Assembly: GCA_027576995.1 (NCBI GenBank)
Contig: JANBQC010000070.1
Span: forward strand, 1-64,000
From: Dimargaris cristalligena
Lineage: Eukaryota; Kickxellomycota; Dimargaritomycetes; Dimargaritales; Dimargaritaceae
Length of the DNA: 64,000 nucleotides
Direction of reading: 5' to 3'
A program made the position numbers and the translations under genes. The notes beneath the pieces are model-generated. The model was not told the DNA's origin. It saw only the letters and a program-made list of their open reading frames with translations, and did not search any database. Of this stretch, positions 23,853 to 37,047 are shown piece by piece. Numbering within the stretch: position 1 is the first letter of the stretch; each line of letters opens with the position of its first letter.

Positions 23853-26800
23853 ATTGGAAGCGGTGTAGTACAATGCGGAATGCTAGAGGGAATGGGTGAA
23901 AGGGAAGGAGACAATATGCCAATGCTTCTTTGAGGGCGTGTGGCTGCCAAGTAATGTGTGAGAAATATGGTGACGTTGATGAGAGAGGGTCGCTGGAAAT
24001 GGTTCAGTTATGAGGCATGTACTTAAAATTGTAGCTGGGGGAGAGGAATTAAAACCCAACTAGGAAGGGGAAACTGGGTAAGGAGGAGGGAATGCTAGAG
24101 AAAAAGGGATAGCCCTCTCATGGACGGCCGACGAACCTTATGGCTGGGCCATGGGAGTGCCGGGCAGCAGTCAACAAGTGAATTTAGTAATAGTACTATA
24201 ATGACGTAGACCTGGGTAATAATGTTTGCTGGGCTCCATAATGATGACAGTGGGTTTGGATAATGGTATTATAGGGCAGTCTAGTAATGACCGAGGTCAA
24301 ATTGCCCTGTGCATTTCAAACTGCTCCCTATATCAGCAGTGCCCTTCCTATTGCTTAACCAGATTTGAGGCGAGCTACGCAGCAGCTTATGTAGTATCGC
24401 CGTTTTACCTTTGGACCATCCCATTTGTTACAGCCCTCGCCGTTTTTTTAAAAAACAAACCACCCCCTCGTATTAACATTACAAGGAGGGGAATTGAGGG
24501 GTCACGGAACTAAGACAATGCTGAGCTATAGGATACTGGGACCCGTGACCGTCGGCTCCAAATATAGGCCCATCCCCACACAACGTCTTTTACCATAAGC
24601 GAGTCTCGTACTCGTTCACCCCTCCGACATTGGTAATCTTTCTGTAACTGTCCAAGGAAGAAAACTACCAAGCAAATGGTATTTTTGACGAAACAGGTTA
24701 CACTGCAATGACCCCTACTTTTGATCTTGGAAATGTTGGCCGATTCCTGTTCCAGATGGTCGAACAGAATAAAATTGCTTTCCCCCTGTAACTTCATCCA
24801 AGATGATGCACGCCTGTGCTGGTTAGGGGTACGCGTATCCCCCCCCTCATGGCCTCGATCGAGACCAGGATATGGTCTGAATAATCCCGGTATTTTAATT
24901 GGGGGGATTGTAAAATACACGCACGTACAATCAACATCAAACGATATTTATATCCATCGTGGTTGGGGGTTTTTGCGAATCCTCTATTGTTGTGGTTCAA
25001 GAAATTAGGTTTGTTTACAACAAAAGGTGGTGGTGGGCCAACTGTTAATGAGAAATTCCAGATGCCGTTATTTATGTATTTACTGATTTCTCGGGAATGT
25101 ACTACACATTAAACAATTGGTTACCGTATTCATGGTGACGAGCCTTTTTTTTCCTACCGTGTGACCCAAACTCGGTGGAATGGCCGGGCGTTTATTCTCA
25201 CCACAGGGTTTACACTTGCCGCTGTAAAGGCTCTCTCTCTCTCTTTCTTTATTAGTTTATAGTGCTTGTTAATGCTGTTTATCTTTGAGTGCTTAATATT
25301 GATCACCTGGTGCCCAAAGAACGACGCGCAGACCCTTGACTACATGAGCTGGTCCACATGACTGGATTATAGGGGCACAAGGTGAGGGAGGGCGCGGCAC
25401 AACCTTGCCGGTTACGGGGAATGGCGGGATGGATGTTCATTTCAGACGGGCCCAGACAATTGTTCTTTCTTTTTCCACCCACACTGCCGTGGGTCAATCC
25501 ATTCAGAACGCGAGTTTGTGGGGTATTCCCACCCGCGGCCCAAATTGGGGTAGGTAAACTAGTCGGGGACTTGGAGGAAAGCCCCAGCATCAGAGTTTCT
25601 CGTCACGGCTGACTTACACCTCTCACCCAGGCAATCCTGTTCCAGCATTGGCTATATTTGCTTATTTTATTCGATGGCTTTTATATATATATATATATGA
25701 GATTGCTATTGTGATTTGTTTTCCTCTTTTTGGAGTCTCAGCTGAAGTATGGAAGCGCGGAATGATTCTCGAGTATGAAACATTGACGTATCCGGCACAG
25801 TGTTACTATAGATTAGTACGTATAGTCGCGTTGGGCTTCCTAAATCCATGTTTGGTGCCAGAAGTATTACCACCAATCTCGACTGGTGGCCATACGTCCC
25901 ATAAAAGGGAGATGATAGTATCGATTTATCTGGTATACCGGTCATTTTTCGGAACCGGCGTTGTCGGCCGAAAATAATGCTGGGCCGACACTATCCGGGA
26001 CTGGACCAATAAAACTATGGCGACTGACGAGCAAACTATACTACCCCCGGATCTTGCGCCCCAAAAGTGTAGAACAGAAAGGGATAAAATCACATAGTCC
26101 GGGGCATATTGCCGGAGAGTCGACAGGCCAATCACTGTAGCCTGCGAGGGGTGTGGGCTGTGCAGCGCGAGAGGTATACAGCGTTCGTTATTAACGAGTG
26201 GGGCCCGCCGCACCAATTAAGAGAGTCGATGAAAAAATGGTCTGATTATTTCGGGACTGCTTTTTGGCCGCATGGACCGAGAAACTCATTATCTATCGAG
26301 TCAGAAAAAGAACAGGCCACGCCAGCATAATCCTACCCCACCCGATGATCCGTGCCACCAGGGGACGCTGTACTATTGGAGTAAAATGATGTGGCCTGTT
26401 TTAGGCAGCAGGGTTTGCCAAGTGTGGAAAAAAATCACCTGTTGCAGACATTTGGGGAGGAGGAATATGCCGAATAAAATACTGCACTAGAAAATAAAAG
26501 GGAGACCATCTTAGATACTTTTCCCTATATGTATCATATAAAAGAGAGATACTCACCAATGACGTGTGGAGATTAAACAGTAAACCCCACCATTTTATTC
26601 TCCTTTTTATTCGATACCTGTTTCGGCCTCGCCACTTTCTATAGAGTCGATAACTATAATTGGCCGTTACCAGGGGAAGTGGCACCCTCCCCCAACATCC
26701 CCAATTAGCTTAGACGGGAGCTGCTCCCTTGAGGCACGCTGATCTGGAATTAGACCAATTCCGGTGACCGAATGTGTTCAGGCAGGGGTAGTATTTTATT

Positions 26801-29677
26801 CCTGCCGTTGGCATGACCGTAAACGACAGGCCGGATTAAGATGTATCCATTATTTCCACTCCTACTATATTCCGAACCTGCCCTTCAAGCCACCTACTTT
26901 ATTTAACAGCCGGGCCCCATTCTAGAGCAGCCTGGGTGGGGGAGGAGGGGCGTCTCTATAGTGCAGTGGCCAGAATCGGGCGACCCATATCATCGACCCG
27001 TGTGATACACACACACACTGCCCCCATCATCCACACCCCCGGCCTCTCTCCCTCTCTGTCAATACATAGAATGCCAACATCCAGTCGTCGCCTTTCCCAG
27101 AGCCCATGGGTCTGGAAAAATCCAATTTATGGGGCTTTCCCATCAGCAAAGCGCAGTATGCAGTATAGTCCGTGCGGAGACTGGTTCAGGCAAAACTACC
27201 TTGGTTTGGTTGGATACCCTGCGGGAATGTGCCTCGATCCCTCACCCCTTTTTAAGAGAAAGACCTGGCTAGATATTGGTGCTCTATTCACAATACACAC
27301 ACATCTATATATATATATAGATATATATATGTAATCTATTTATACGCGCCTTGCCTTTATTTATCAGCCACTTCATTCCACAGCCTTATATGGGCATTAA
27401 GGTATGAGGGCAGAGTGAGGATGGCGAGGGGAGTATATATGAGGAGCATAGGAGGAGGTGGTTAATTATATGGCAGGATTTGTTCAATTGTGACTGGCAT
27501 ATTTTTTACCCCAAGTCGACCGGGAGGCGGTGTGATGGTAGTAGTAGTAACGGTGGTGTAATTCATGGACTGCCTTGGACGTTCCTCTTGTTGGCGGGAT
27601 CGGGGTACCCCACCTGACTACCAAGGGGCTGTCAATGATAGGCCGACCATTGCCATTATGTGCATCAGGTGAGAGGAATGGGCCCGTCCCCTCTGTTACG
27701 CCTTACCGAAAGATATACCGCCCCTACTGCGACTGCACCATGGAAATATAGAGTATATATAGTCTATGACCATAGAAATGGAAGGGGGAAATAGGCCGCT
27801 GCCCCTCAATTCAGGGCCAATACGGTCTAGGGGATTGCCACACCCCTCCCCCCGCCAAATGAGCCCTTAGCTTAGCTTAGTTTGGCGAGCTACTTTAAAA
27901 ACAGGGAGGGGCACGTTGGCCAAAGCTCTTGTTTATCTCACTTAGCAATTTACTATGGGTGCGGGAGTGCATTTTCCATGCACGTTTTCTTTTTCAAATA
28001 AATTCAACCGATGAACTTTACCACCGCCGCCCCACATGCCCAAATTACAGGACACTTTTATCGAACATGCCATTATTATCGGGGGATGCATTTACACACA
28101 TCACCCGATTGCCCCCCTCCTCCAACCGATGAGTGGACGGCAAACATGATCTGGTGGTAGTGAACTACGCGGTAAGAGTTCGTGAAAGCCAATTATTGAG
28201 TGGATAAGGAAGGCAAGGGACTCTACTTTCCTGTTCATCCCCCTCCTCATCCCTTGGCTTTCCAGCGGCCACTAGGGTTAGTTTCCTTACCGGCGTGTAG
28301 CTCGATGGGCGAGTTAGAAGGCAAAATGGAAGGTGAGAGGAATGCGATATGAAGGGTGTTTGGTACTCCTCCTCCTCTGGGCCCATCGGCTAATTGTCCA
28401 ATGGCTGAACTAACCTTGGGTCGCGTGTGGCCTGACTGCTGTCGTAGTGGTTTTGATAATCGGTTAGCAGTATGCATAATAATCCTTTTTCAAGGAGGGG
28501 GGGTATACTGCTATCGGGCGAGGGGGGAGGAGTAAGACTGCATCGTAAAACATCAGAGAACGTGTAGCGGGAAGGAAAGAGATAGAGTGGGAATAGTCGT
28601 CGCCGGCATTCGTGGCCGAGCCGCGCGAGGTAGCTTTATTTACCTTGAAATACGCAAGGGAGTGTGTAAAACGACCCCAAATGCATATATAAAACCAGGC
28701 GTGATGCTTGACTTGACTACTATAGAGAGGGCTGACGTCAGGCCCGCGAGAATATGGTATCTCTTATAGGGAAAGAGCGGGAGAGCGCATATAGCATACA
28801 GTCAACATCCCCCCCCCCACCTTTCTCTTTTTTTGGTGGTGGAGACCCACCACTATTCTATATGCGCCCCATGATAACCGCCGGGTGTGCCACCCTGGCG
28901 GGTTGGCGATTGGCCTTCCTCCTCCCTGTTGCCCAGAGATTCTACATTAACCACAGACACAGGTTTTGGGCGCATACAGCGAGGAAGTGAGGTGTATAAG
29001 CGCCCTCGGCCAGATGGGAAGAGTGCAGTGACTTTGTATGCATAGAGCTTTAGTGATGAAGGTGAAGAGTGCCCCTCTCTTTTTCTCCTCCTTCTATAAA
29101 TACCCTTTAGAGTCCCAGCCCTGCCATTGTGCCCCTTTGCTTTATTCCATTAACCTATATTTCACTTTCTTTTGTTCCTTGACCTTGGAATATAAACCCC
29201 TCCCTTTCTCCCCCCAAATATAACCGGTATATCCCGCGTTCCTGTTCGTTGTCCTTCCCCGACTCTTAAAACCACCGCCTCATTTCCTTTACGCTTCCTT
29301 ACCCACCACTTCTCCCCCCTTCCCACTCACTGTTTTTCGATACAAGACTAGGCCATTGGCACTGGCACCACTTCCCCTTACACCCACCTCCTTCTCCCCT
29401 TTCCTCTACTTTATTCCCCCTTTGAGCCTTTTCCTACTGCTCACCCCCTCTTGCCTTTTATAGTTTGGTTCGTGCCTACTCAGTTCTGCGGCCACCGCCA
29501 TCCCGTGCCTGTGGTCTTCCTCAAGCGCCTTGTTCCAAAACCCTCCCCTCTTCAGCCCAGTTTCGCAAACCCTAAACCCTTCGGGCGGCGCCTATTGTTC
29601 GTCTCCCCATTCTTCTCGGCCTCTGTTATTTATACTTTCACATATCCCCAGCACACCACCCACTTGATCTCATCCCC
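23853..29677. other. Gene-poor spacer of about 5.8 kb
   Basis: No gene is supported apart from a possible helicase relic at about 27072-27272 (separate entry). Simple repeats: (AT)n near 25681-25698 and 27306-27330, CT-rich near 25232, C runs near 28810. Sequence from about 29050 to the next ATG is pyrimidine-rich and probably includes the promoter and leader of the VAP-like gene. Confidence 0.5.
27072..27272 (+). pseudogene. Possible relic of a DEAD-box helicase (Q motif plus motif I)
   Basis: In the frame beginning at 27072, an IQ pair is followed by exactly 16 residues and then AETGSGKT (27174-27197), then TLVWLDTLRE and a stop at 27270-27272. AETGSGKT is the Walker A motif of DEAD-box helicases, and the IQ-to-motif-I spacing is what I recall for DDX28/Mrh4-type mitochondrial helicases. 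Nothing resembling DEAD, SAT or the C-terminal motifs follows in the neighbourhood. This is either a decayed gene fragment or one exon of a gene whose other exons I cannot see; chance is less likely for an eight-residue motif. Confidence 0.3.
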
Positions 29678-31806
29678 ATGTCGAATAGCAGTGGCACCCT
29701 AATTCGCGTTACGCCGTCTGAGCTCCACTTTGGCTGTAAGTCCTTGAAGTCTGGCCTGGGAGGTTTTGGCTTAGGCCTTTCCGACCCCCTTTTGCGACCC
29801 CTGGCCGGCCACCGTCTTATATCCCGCCTACTATTCCCGGGCATTGTCGTTATAATGAACGTGCCCCCAGTAGTCTATATGGCCATATTTGCTCTTCGCT
29901 GTACTTTTCCTTTGACTAACACATATACCCTTCCTGTCGTTTAACCTACCACGACCCCCCCCTCCCTCCACCCCTCTAGCGGCCACTGACTCTGCCGGTG
30001 GCTATGTCGGACGTTTAATCATCAAGAACATGCGGTCCAACTCAGTGGGTTTCAAATTCAAGACCAATGCCCCCGAGAAGTTCTCTGTTAAACCTGTCCT
30101 CGGTTCGCTCACCGAGATTGGCCAGACCGTCGAGATTACGGGTATGTACTTCTGAATCTTTCTCCTGACGTGGGTCGTTTTAAGGATACGCCGAGCTTGG
30201 CCACCTTTGTATTGGCCAGTGAGGATTGTACCTCCGGGGGAACAGCCGTTTAGTTTCTTGCCGTGCTACGTTACACACATCATTGCTATGGCACTCCGAC
30301 TCAAGGTGGGGAAGCTCCACACTTTCCCCCCTAAAGCCTCACCTGATGTGTGACTTTGTTGTGATTAATCACCCATGCCTACACTTCACCCCACTCTAAC
30401 CCTGTGCATTCTTCCGCTTCTATCGCCTTGTCCCCGTATGCCTGTCGGTCCCTCACTCGCATCGCTTCCACTTTTTCTCTCAGTCCGTAGTCTGCAGCCC
30501 ATAAGCCCTGACGACCGGTTTCTAATTCAGACCATCCATCTTTCGCCCGAGGAGGCACGCTCCCTAAGCTCTTCAATGGTAAGGCAGACCGTCTGTATAC
30601 TTCACATGAATATTTTAGGCAACCGGCTGACATCATCATGTTGGCTGATTGGAAAGACGCGCTTGGCTATTGTTGATGGTCGCCCTTACCAATCAGCGCC
30701 TCCGAATTATGGGCGGTTCCTCTCCCGTTCTTCAATGTCAAGGGGTGGGAATGGGCCAATCCCCTATGCCACTGGTGATTTCTTTTTGATCTGGTTCTTT
30801 GGGCCGGAATGCTACTTTTCGCCGTAAGCCTCCAGTGATAATGGATGCGCTTATAATCCAGCCTAGGCCATTGGTAATATGGCTCTATAGGTTGATTCTA
30901 TTGAACCCATTGCTGCAACTCGCTGTGTAATACCAATTTGCTAATCCATTCCTCCTACCTGTCCCTCCTTATCCTCTCGCTTATCAACCACAGTGGCGAA
31001 CATTTAGCTCCCAGCGCATTCGCGAGGGATTTATCAATTGCCGACTGGCGACTGCATCCCCCTCCAACTCCCCTTCCCTCTCCCCCTCTCGCCAGGTGGT
31101 CTCCAAAACCACGATGACCATGAAAACTACCCACACACAAATGGTAGGTACACTGTGGTTCTTATTTTAGCTCTTTTAATTTAACCGCCTGGCTTAGAAC
31201 TCGCCCAATCCATCACCGAGTAACCGGTGTTTGAGTTGATTCCTGATTTTAATTTCCCTTAACATCATTCCTTTGTCTGAACCATTCCCACTCTCCACAG
31301 CGGTCTTCCCAGCGGTCTTTCTCCTGGAAATCTGTACTCGAGATTCCCTACATGGTAAGTAGCATGGTTACTGGTTCTCCCTTCTTCCCCTTGATCCCCC
31401 CTAAGTGTATCCCCTCCTATCTGGCCCCGCTATTTTCCAATTCGCATTCTACCGAGACGCCTTATCCCTTTCCCTTGTCTAACCCCGTATTGTTAATTAT
31501 TGTGTTTGTGTTTACGTGTACTATTTTTAACTTCATTGTGGTCGCACTATCCCCACCCCCTCTCTATTCTTGAAATAACAGACGGTACAGTTGGTCATTT
31601 ACCTGATCTACCACTTGTTCCGGCGAATGTTTAAGCTCTACTCCGAGCTGGCCAATAAGGGCTGGCCCCGTCGGAACCTCCTCCTGGTGGCGGTCGTTTG
31701 TCTGCTTGTGGTCATTGCTCTGCCATTACGTAAACTTGTCTATATCACCGTCCGGCCGGCCAATATTAATTTCGACTCCCCAGAAATATCCCCGCTATCC
31801 GCATAG
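29678..31806 (+). CDS. SCS2: VAP-like MSP-domain membrane protein
   Basis: Six exons: 29678-29735, 29980-30141, 30484-30578, 30994-31143, 31301-31354 and 31582-31806. All phases join, giving 247 aa. Residues about 6-115 form a Major Sperm Protein domain: VTPSELHF, then VGFKFKTNAPEKFSVKP, GQTVEIT and SPDDRFLIQTI, in the order found in VAP/Scs2 proteins. VAPs sit in the ER membrane and bind FFAT-motif proteins at membrane contact sites. After a Ser/Thr-rich linker there are two hydrophobic stretches: VQLVIYLIYHLF and a membrane span LLLVAVVCLLVVIALPL, followed by about 27 residues. Usual VAPs end just after one span, so this tail is longer. The FKFKTNAP stretch supports an intact FFAT-binding groove. 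Exon 5 has a duplicated acceptor (see findings). Confidence 0.85.
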
Positions 31807-33153
31807 CCGAACCGCCCCCCCACCCTTCGCTATTGTAGCATCTTCACCGTTAGCCATGTCCCCCCGCCCATCCCACCCCTTGACTCTTTCGCGCTGTACC
31901 ATGCAGGAGCAGTAGGAGCCCATCGCCGACACTTTTTAGGTTCCCCTTCCTCTTATTCATTGTAGCCAACAGTCGTGCCCAGTTTCAATTACCCCCTAGT
32001 TGATAGGCCAGGGGTGATTAGATCCGGTTTCGAAGATTCGAAGGATACTTTAGATTGAATGACATACCTCCCCCCCTCGGTTTCACACTGCTATTATTTC
32101 TCCGGGTCGCAAGCTAACGAGAAATGCGCGGATATATATTTTTGTTCACCGGTCTGTCTAATTTCCTTGAGTACCTGTCCACTTATGTACTCTTCCTTGA
32201 CCATTTTTATCCTGATACTGTATTATTAACATTGACTGTTGAATTTGGCGTTTTCCAATGCGTGGCTGCTAGACTCACCTCTGCATTTTATTATTATTTT
32301 ATAATCTTAACTAGACATATTTTGTAATTGGGATAGGCGGTAGGTCAGGAGTTTTTGAGATGAATTAATATAAAATCGAACTCTCACAATCTAAAGGGCA
32401 ATGTGGTTTACACCCATCACCTTACTCGGTACTATTCTGTTGTAAGGTACCCTTAAATTCTTAACGTTCTCCTCATATCCCTTTTGCCGGGCCACGTTCA
32501 CGCACATCTCATGTTCGGTAGTGTCTGTATTTTAACGTATTTCGTTGCATTATCCCACCCCAAGTTTATCCTCTAAACCACTCTATTAATTAGTCGCGTA
32601 TTGCCCAATTGAGAATAAATACGTTCTTTGGATGAACTCCCTCACCGTGAATATCCAATAAAAAAGTACAATTTAGGTTTAATTCTATAATTCAATGAGG
32701 CATAGCACCTCCTCGTTATGCGGGGGGATAAGCATATACTTTCTATTCAAAAAAAATATTGGTCTTTGCAGTGTCCTAAGGGTGATTTTCATATAATGGC
32801 AGGGTGCAGCAACATCACCAATCCTTAAACCCAGGCGGTCTTGCGGGGAAATTTACGTTGGTGATTGGTGTAGGCTGGGATGAAACCGTCAGCCCATCTT
32901 GACGAGAAAGGGTTGGCAGTAGAAATAGAACAGCAGCTTGCCTCATGGATGTGGTTCCACTTTATAGGTCATTATCAGAAAATCCTGATTTCCTCGCCCC
33001 ACCCTTATTTCTGGAAGACCAGAAATATATACTGGCAATCACACTATACGATTTTGTTAGAGAGCATTATGGCGAATAAGCATTTCCAGATACCATAACT
33101 ATATCCAATTCAACATTAACCATTTAAGTAACTATAGACCTGAACAAGTCCAT
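31807..33153. other. Spacer between convergent genes
   Basis: AT-rich sequence between the stop codons of the VAP-like and Fpg-like genes. Short frames only; nothing supported. Confidence 0.5.
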
Positions 33154-35383
33154 CTATACTGGTCGGGCAATAATCGGCCGAGAGTGGTCTGAGCACTTCT
33201 TTTCCCGTAATCGCCGACTCTGGCGCAGAGGACTGTTGGCCAATGGAACCACCGCAATGGTGGTAGTGATGGTAGTGTTGGAGGGGGGGTCACTGGTCAG
33301 ATCACGCGGTGGTTGGTGGGGGCTGCGCCGGTGATCAGCTGCTGGGTTTGGAGTCGATTTGGCGTTTCTTTTCTTTCCCTTGGGCAATCGCCCTGCTATT
33401 TTTTCGTCACCCTTCTCGGTATCAGTCGTTAGGGTACTTTTGACTAGAGAGGTGTGGTGATGATGACCATGTGAGGTGGAGGTGGGTGGCATATCTGTCT
33501 GCTGCTGGTCATCTGGCACCGATGGCTTATCGAACGCTGTGACTGCTATTGAAGACCCCATATCGTTCAATACCGCTGTTTTCTTCGTGGAAGAGAAGTA
33601 GGGCGATTTGGTAGTAGTGGCAGTTGCAGGGGAAGGTGAGGAGGGGGGGAGTGCTAGTGGTGGTAGCATTTGGACGGTCGGAACAATCGCACTCGTTCGC
33701 CCCCCTACTGTTTCAAACACCACCGGTTCACCCTTGCGGGTGACGTGTTGTACCGTTTTCCGGGCCTTACCCCACCGGACGTGGAATAGCCAATCAGCTG
33801 GGAAGCGGTCTTTATCGGCATTACAATCGACCGCCACCTGGCACACCCGGGCGGTCCACTGATGCAGGCGGGTCAGTTCCGCCGTCGTTAGGGACCGCGT
33901 GGGGCGGGCCGGATGAACGCCGCTTTGGTACAGAATTTCGTCAGCGATCCAATTCCCCACGCCGGCGGCGAACCGCTGGTCCAGGAGAAGGGCTTTGATG
34001 CAGGTCCCGCCGCGATGGCGCTGGGTGGGAGGTTGGACGCGGCGGGTGAAGTCGGCGAGGGTGGGCATGTTGATGATGGGGTCGAACCCTAACTCAGATA
34101 CCGGGGGGTTTTCGAGTGGTTGGCGGACCAGGCGGATACGGCCAAAGCGGCGGGGGTCAGTGTAGCAAATGCGGGTACACGCTGCTGCTGCTGATAGTGA
34201 TGATGATGATGATGATGGTGGCGGTGGCGAAGAGGACGACGATTCTAGGTGATTATTAGAGGGGAAGTTGGTTAAAGCTGGGGGCGGTCTGGGGGAGGGG
34301 AAATCCGTAGGAGTGGTGGTGGACTCATTGGGCACCACCGGGGCCATCTGGGCTTGAAGCAAAGGGGCGTCATTCACCGCTCGGACTAGCGCATCCGTGG
34401 CCGAATCGGGTTGTAAATCGAGTTGGAACTTCCAGTATTTGGGTGGCCAGCCCGAATCATCCGGTAAACTCCGACGGTAGCGCAGTCGTTCAGCGCCATC
34501 AACCTGAGCCAGATAATAATTACCCATATACATATGGGAGAAGTTCATCCAAGCTGTATAACAAAAAATCCATTAGATTCGGCCAATATTACTAGTTAAA
34601 AATAACTTTCCCATATATTCTCCCATACACATATAATGCAAACCCTTATATAGCTGGGCTGAATTTCACCCATATTCATTATATATATATATATATATAT
34701 ATGGTAGAGTGATTAGAGCTCCGCCGGTGTCATTAAGTATTTTCGACGTAACCTATATGGCAGACCATGACCCGGTATTTCAGTAATACGAAGTGCATGT
34801 ACTTACAGAAACGTTTCCGGACATGCCCAGATGAAGTAATAGCGAATCTTCATTATCTAATAGTAGCCAAAATAGTTTGCCTTTGCGCCCAGTGTTAACG
34901 ACCCTACGGCCCATAAGACGCTCCGTAAAATCCGGTTGTGTGATATCCGGAAAAACGATAGTATCCTCCTCCTAAATGCAATTGTATGATACATAGATAA
35001 ATATATATATATATATATGCATAGTGGGGGAGTGTTAGTGACTACGTTGGGATGAAACGAACATGATGAAATTCTACCAGGGTAGGAGAACGGCCATTTT
35101 TCAGTGCTAAAAATGTAGTATGGTATTTAGGAGTCGGTCAATTTGGATATATGTTTTATTATATATATATATATATACCGATTTTCTCACATCCACCCCT
35201 CCTTGCACAGTGGCTAGAAATTATCCCGAGTTTTGTATTTATATCTATATATATGGGACGTATACTCTCCCTAACCCCACTTAGTGCAGTGAAACTTACC
35301 GCTTGAACTTTTGAGACTACTTTGCCTAAACAATGGTGATGCAAAAGTCGTCTGACGCGTTCAACCTCAGGCAATTCGGGCAT
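33154..35383 (-). CDS. Formamidopyrimidine-DNA glycosylase (Fpg/MutM family, zincless type)
   Basis: Three exons: 35383-35300, 34971-34807 and 34503-33154; 532 aa. Starts MPELPEVE, giving the catalytic N-terminal Pro2 and Glu3. K60 in GRKGKLFW matches the conserved DNA-binding Lys, and HLGMSG (75-80) is the second family block. The helix-two-turn-helix reads GVGNWIADEILYQSG. The zinc finger is replaced by a 'zincless finger' (VFETVGGRTSAIVPTVQ), as in plant and other fungal Fpg. Role: excision of oxidised purines (8-oxoguanine, formamidopyrimidine) with AP-lyase activity, in the nucleus. A Pro/Ser/Thr-rich insertion with poly-Ser sits before the CYTDPRRFGR block, and a disordered basic tail of about 140 residues follows the finger (KKRNAKS near its middle), a likely nuclear or DNA-binding region. 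An acceptor at 34548-34552 would break the frame, so CAG|GTT at 34503 was used. Intron 2 has (AT)n at 34681-34701. Confidence 0.88.
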
Positions 35384-37047
35384 TTCGATTGAGTGTCTGT
35401 ATGGTGCGGCACACGGTCTGTGTTCTGAATGAAAAATAAAATAAAAATAAAGTAAAGCAAATGAGCGAGGGGGCAGAGGGGGGAGTTTGCTTGGGTGGGC
35501 CTATGGGGATCCCAATTTGGAACGGTACTGGTGAATTGGGCAGTCACGAGTTGTTCAAGTGGTTTTACTAGACTACTAGTGAAGGGCAAAATAGGAAAAA
35601 GAGAAAATCAAGAAAGAGGGAGTGAGGGAGTGAGAAACTAATTATACAATAAGGAGGTAGTCGAATTATACCATTGCCAAGGACGACCCAAGAATTGATA
35701 AGACGGCGTATAAAGGAGGAGCAGCGGAGCGGAATTGCTATAGGGACAGGAGTAACGCAGCTGTCACTTACATTGCTCATTACAGTTATCGATTCAGGAG
35801 TATGCGTAAGCGCATGGTTGAGTAGACCAATGGATGTTATTGATAACCGATCTATCCGCAGTATATCAAATTATATGGTTGCTGCAGCGTTTGCCCCTTT
35901 TTAGATTTCCAAACGCTCTCTAACTCCATACCATGGTCGGATTTATGCCCGAAGAAATACGATATCCAACCTGGCCAACATATGTATAATCAAAGGGTGC
36001 TGTAGCTATTTAGACGAATGATGGAAACGGTATTATTACTATCACTTAAAATGTAATGGTGAGCTATATGAAAAACTATGCGAGAAAAACGGAATATATA
36101 TAAAACTCAGTGGTAAAAATATTTAAAGTAATATAAGGGAAGCTGTTGTGGAAAAAGGATCTGAACCAATGCCAGACGTGTGAGGGGAAAACGTCAAATA
36201 ATAAACGGTGAAAAGGGTGGGCGTGGGGGCTAGAGAATAGGAATGGCAGTGAACATATAGACGGTCTGAGAGAAGTAGTATACATGATGGCTGCTCGCGA
36301 CCTCGTTGAACCACTGGTAAAAAAAAAACTAGGCATAATCCTACTTTGGCAGCAAAAAATAAAAAGGAGAAAGGCAATAAACGAGTAACGGGCAAATGTG
36401 TAGTGACAGATTTTTTAAAAAAGCCCACTTCCTCCCTACCCAAATCTCGATTACTTAGGTAAGGTACCACGTAGCAAAGGGATAGTGCAGTAATAGATGT
36501 AGGCCCACAAGTAGTTCGAATCGGCTGGAAAATGCAGCAGCCCAGCCAGACTTCCACTAATGTAATGGCCGAATAAATGGTAACTACCGGTCTAGGTTAA
36601 AACCAAAAAAATAGGCAATTGTAATAACCGATATCCGGTTAATCGAGAGGGCCAGTTTCACCCCCTTTCACTTGGCTCACACACAATTAGAATATATAAA
36701 AATTGGTAAATGTAATATAAAATTTTAGATTTGCAACAAATGGAAAAGGGAAGAGCGTTGAAATCTCAATAATTTATCGGGTGATGGTTAGTAGTAGTCC
36801 CGAAATAATAGTCGAAACAACAGGCTCGGAAATGCATCAACCCGATCTAAGAATAGTAAATGATAAAACAGCAATGAAAGATGGCAAGAAATCGACCCAG
36901 AATACAGGTTTCTCCTCTTATCCATGGCCTCCCCACATATTTTTGGACAGCTGTGGGTTGGTAAAAGAGGGGAAGGGGATAGGTTGGCAAGGAATGCCAG
37001 AATTTAGGATATAATGGTGGGGAAGTGATGGCACCGGTAATATCATT
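35384..37047. other. Spacer between the Fpg and VAC8 genes
   Basis: Upstream region of the Fpg gene and downstream region of VAC8, both on the minus strand. AT-rich; short frames only; no gene supported. Confidence 0.5.

Noticed and set aside
25303..25612. GC-richer patch with open frames on both strands
   Set aside because: No motif or splice structure; frames on both strands are equally plausible.
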